A program made the translations under genes and the position numbers. From Nectonema munidae (taxonomy: Eukaryota; Nematomorpha; Nectonematoida; Nectonematidae): DNA of 64,000 nucleotides. The number at the start of each line of letters is the position of its first letter. The stretch's first letter is position 1. This document shows positions 62,334 to 64,000 of this stretch, in pieces. The stretch spans positions 248,001-312,000 of the forward strand of contig JAUIRK010001034.1 in NCBI GenBank assembly GCA_030549495.1, written 5' to 3'. The notes beneath the pieces are model-generated. The model ran no database searches and was not told where the DNA came from. It worked only from the letters and a program-made list of their open reading frames with translations.

Positions 62334-64000
62334 CAGAGAATAACGGAGACCCCGAACCTCCCCGTTCCCCGTGGGGAGACATACTCCCCGTTCCCCTCGA
62401 GGTAAAGAGGTACCCCGAAATTGGGGTAACAATTTTTAAAATTAGTGAATTATTTAAATTTTTTATAAATATATTCACCTTGAACTTTGTTTGGAGTTTA
62501 TTATGTTGTTTGTAATTGTTTCAACTTGTTTCCTATTTTTGAGGAAAATGTTACAGATAAAAATATTGATATTAAGCAAAAAAGCAACAAACAATGTTCT
62601 ATTGTTTTATATGTCGCAAAAAATCTTTAGTATGTATATGGTTTCTATATTTACTGTTGTATTTTTTTTGATTTTAAAGAATTTAAACTTTTATTCGTCG
62701 AAAAAACAGCCTGAATTTCAAGACAGTATCATTGAAAGTTTTTATTTGAAACACATAATTACTACTTTTCAACTTTCTTCTGGTTAAACTCTAAATTCAA
62801 TGGCTCAAGCAAGAAGTAAAATTTGCCTTTTTTTCGAAAAAATTGACTCTGAACAAGCAAGATGTAGAGTTTGCAAAAATATTTTAAAAACAACAAAAGG
62901 CCTGCAAGACCACTTGAAAAGACATCCAGCATCCTATTTGGAACTCGAGAAGGAAAAATCCATAAAGCGAACTTTCAAATGTTTGAACGAACCAACCACC
63001 AGTAAAGAAGCAACTATTGAAAGTTTAAAAAACAAAAAAATCAAATATGCGCAGGACAGTAAAGAGCAGAAGGATTTTGATGACGTAATGATTGATTTTT
63101 TGCGAGAACTTTAACTCCTTTTAGAATTGCGGAAAGTGAAGAATTTCTTTAACTTTTCAATTTGGCAAATTCAAAGTTGTCAATCAAAAATCCATCAACA
63201 TACTCAAGAAAAATGTCAGAGAAAGCTATCCTGATCAAAAAAAATGAAACGAAAAATAATCATGTCAAAGCTTAGCCTTCACGACTGATATCTGGACATC
63301 ACCGACACTTGACAGCTACATTTCACTAACCTGTCATCTGATCGATTCAGATTTTTTTTGAAAAGATTCACATTGGCTGTTAAACCCCTCAATAGAGAAC
63401 ATACTGGTGAAAACATAGAGTTTCAACCAATCAATTTATTAACGAATTTCGAGTTTTTAAAGTATATACCCTGGTTTTGCGTGACAGACAATGCAAGAAA
63501 TTTGAAGCTTGCCATCAACCGCTCTGAGAAGTTAACCCAATACTGTTGTAACATCCATACACTGCAACTTGTTATAGGAGATTCGCTCAAAAACATTCCG
63601 GTCATCAAGGAAATCGATAGTAAAGCAAAAAATCTAGCAAATCTAACAAACAAATCTGAAAAGTCGAGAAGATTGCTTGAAAACATGTGCAATTTGAAAA
63701 AAAAAGAATTTTTAACACCCAAGAACCCAAATGATACCAGATGGAATTCAACACTCACAAATTTAAATTCTATTTTTCGTTTAAAAGACGCTATCGAAGC
63801 TCTGGCTGATGAATTCGCCGATTTTGAAAAAAGTTGTCCGGACAAATCTGAATGGAAAGTCATGGAAGGGCTGATAAAAGTAAATCAAATTTTTCATATT
63901 TGTATATATTAAGTCTTAGGCAAAAATAATTTTTTATTTTTTAGACACTTCAACCTTTTCAGTTGACGACAAATGTATGGGAAGCTGAAACTACTCCAAC
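62334..64000 (+). mobile_element. BED-type hAT (Ac-like), runs off the right end
   Basis: A possible left end CAGAGAATAACGGAGACC (62334) is followed by a GC-rich, inverted-repeat-bearing leader (CCCCGTTCCCCGTGGGGAG) unlike the surrounding AT-rich DNA. About 330 bp of unremarkable sequence then leads to the transposase at 62800. The right end is beyond the window. Confidence 0.6.
62800..64000 (+). pseudogene. hAT transposase (ZBED1/ZBED4-like) with a 65-bp intron, partial
   Basis: BED finger: KICLFFEKIDSEQARCRVCK, then GLQDHLKRHPASYL (62815-62935). Next FRIAESEEFL and KIIMSKLSLTTDIWTSPTLD with SYISLTCHLID (63120-63345, frameshifts), which is the first catalytic block (TDxWTS). Then KRFTLAVKPLNREHTGENI, VTDNARNLKLAINRSE, CNIHTLQLVI (63540), NDTRWNSTLTNL and SEWKVMEGLIK. 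A GT-AG intron at 63880-63944 joins LIK to TLQPFQLTTNVWEAE, restoring the family sequence. Stops near 63112 and 63270-63350 show it is disrupted. It is truncated by the window edge. Confidence 0.87.

Noticed and set aside
1-64000. Prokaryotic operon, CRISPR or phage content
   Set aside because: Introns, SINEs, IRE, GPCR and eukaryotic transposon families throughout. No spaced identical repeats of CRISPR type were seen.

Overview
This is a eukaryotic, very AT-rich, repeat-dense window from an invertebrate. Genes have short AT-rich GT-AG introns (49-65 bp) alongside introns of many kilobases. An IRE-regulated cytosolic ferritin, an animal dual oxidase and a mix of hAT, piggyBac, Tigger, Merlin, Penelope and RTE-like elements suggest an arthropod, perhaps a crustacean such as a caligid copepod. 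The species-level guess is inference only.

Three host genes can be supported. (1) A dual-oxidase-like (Duox) gene on the minus strand. Eight exons of its peroxidase ectodomain can be assembled at 8273-38859, with all splice phases compatible, giving about 401 residues. EF-hand and NADPH-oxidase exons are not visible and should lie left of position 1. (2) A complete four-exon ferritin heavy-chain gene on the plus strand (34332-38330) with a textbook iron-responsive element at 34293-34321. If Duox exon 1 is assigned correctly, ferritin lies antisense inside the 19.5-kb first Duox intron. (3) The last two exons of a rhodopsin-like GPCR on the minus strand (58102-60854), with unusual TM6 and TM7 motifs.

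Most of the rest is transposon-derived. 1-8.2 kb: piggyBac (PGBD3-like) and LINE remnants and tRNA-like SINEs. 8.3-19.3 kb: Duox exons, with a piggyBac element in intron 5 and a Penelope-like element carrying a hAT MITE in intron 3. 19.3-38.8 kb (Duox intron 1): a TIR element, a minisatellite, a Merlin remnant, two arms of a ~1.5-kb inverted repeat, an intron-containing TTF-type hAT transposase, an unnamed transposon-like protein, and ferritin. 39.4-52.7 kb: two direct copies of an unusual composite repeat built from two kinds of ~150-bp tandem array, separated by hAT, piggyBac and Tigger remnants. 52.7-55.7 kb: a nearly full-length BED-type hAT. 55.7-64 kb: hAT, mariner and MITE fragments, the GPCR exons, and a BED-type hAT running off the right end.

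Several hAT and piggyBac-like elements could be delimited by their own target-site duplications. Long homopolymer blocks (36.1-36.8 kb, 43.0-43.1 kb, 47.08-47.11 kb) look like assembly-consensus problems. No prokaryotic features, rRNA, intact tRNA gene or CRISPR array was seen.
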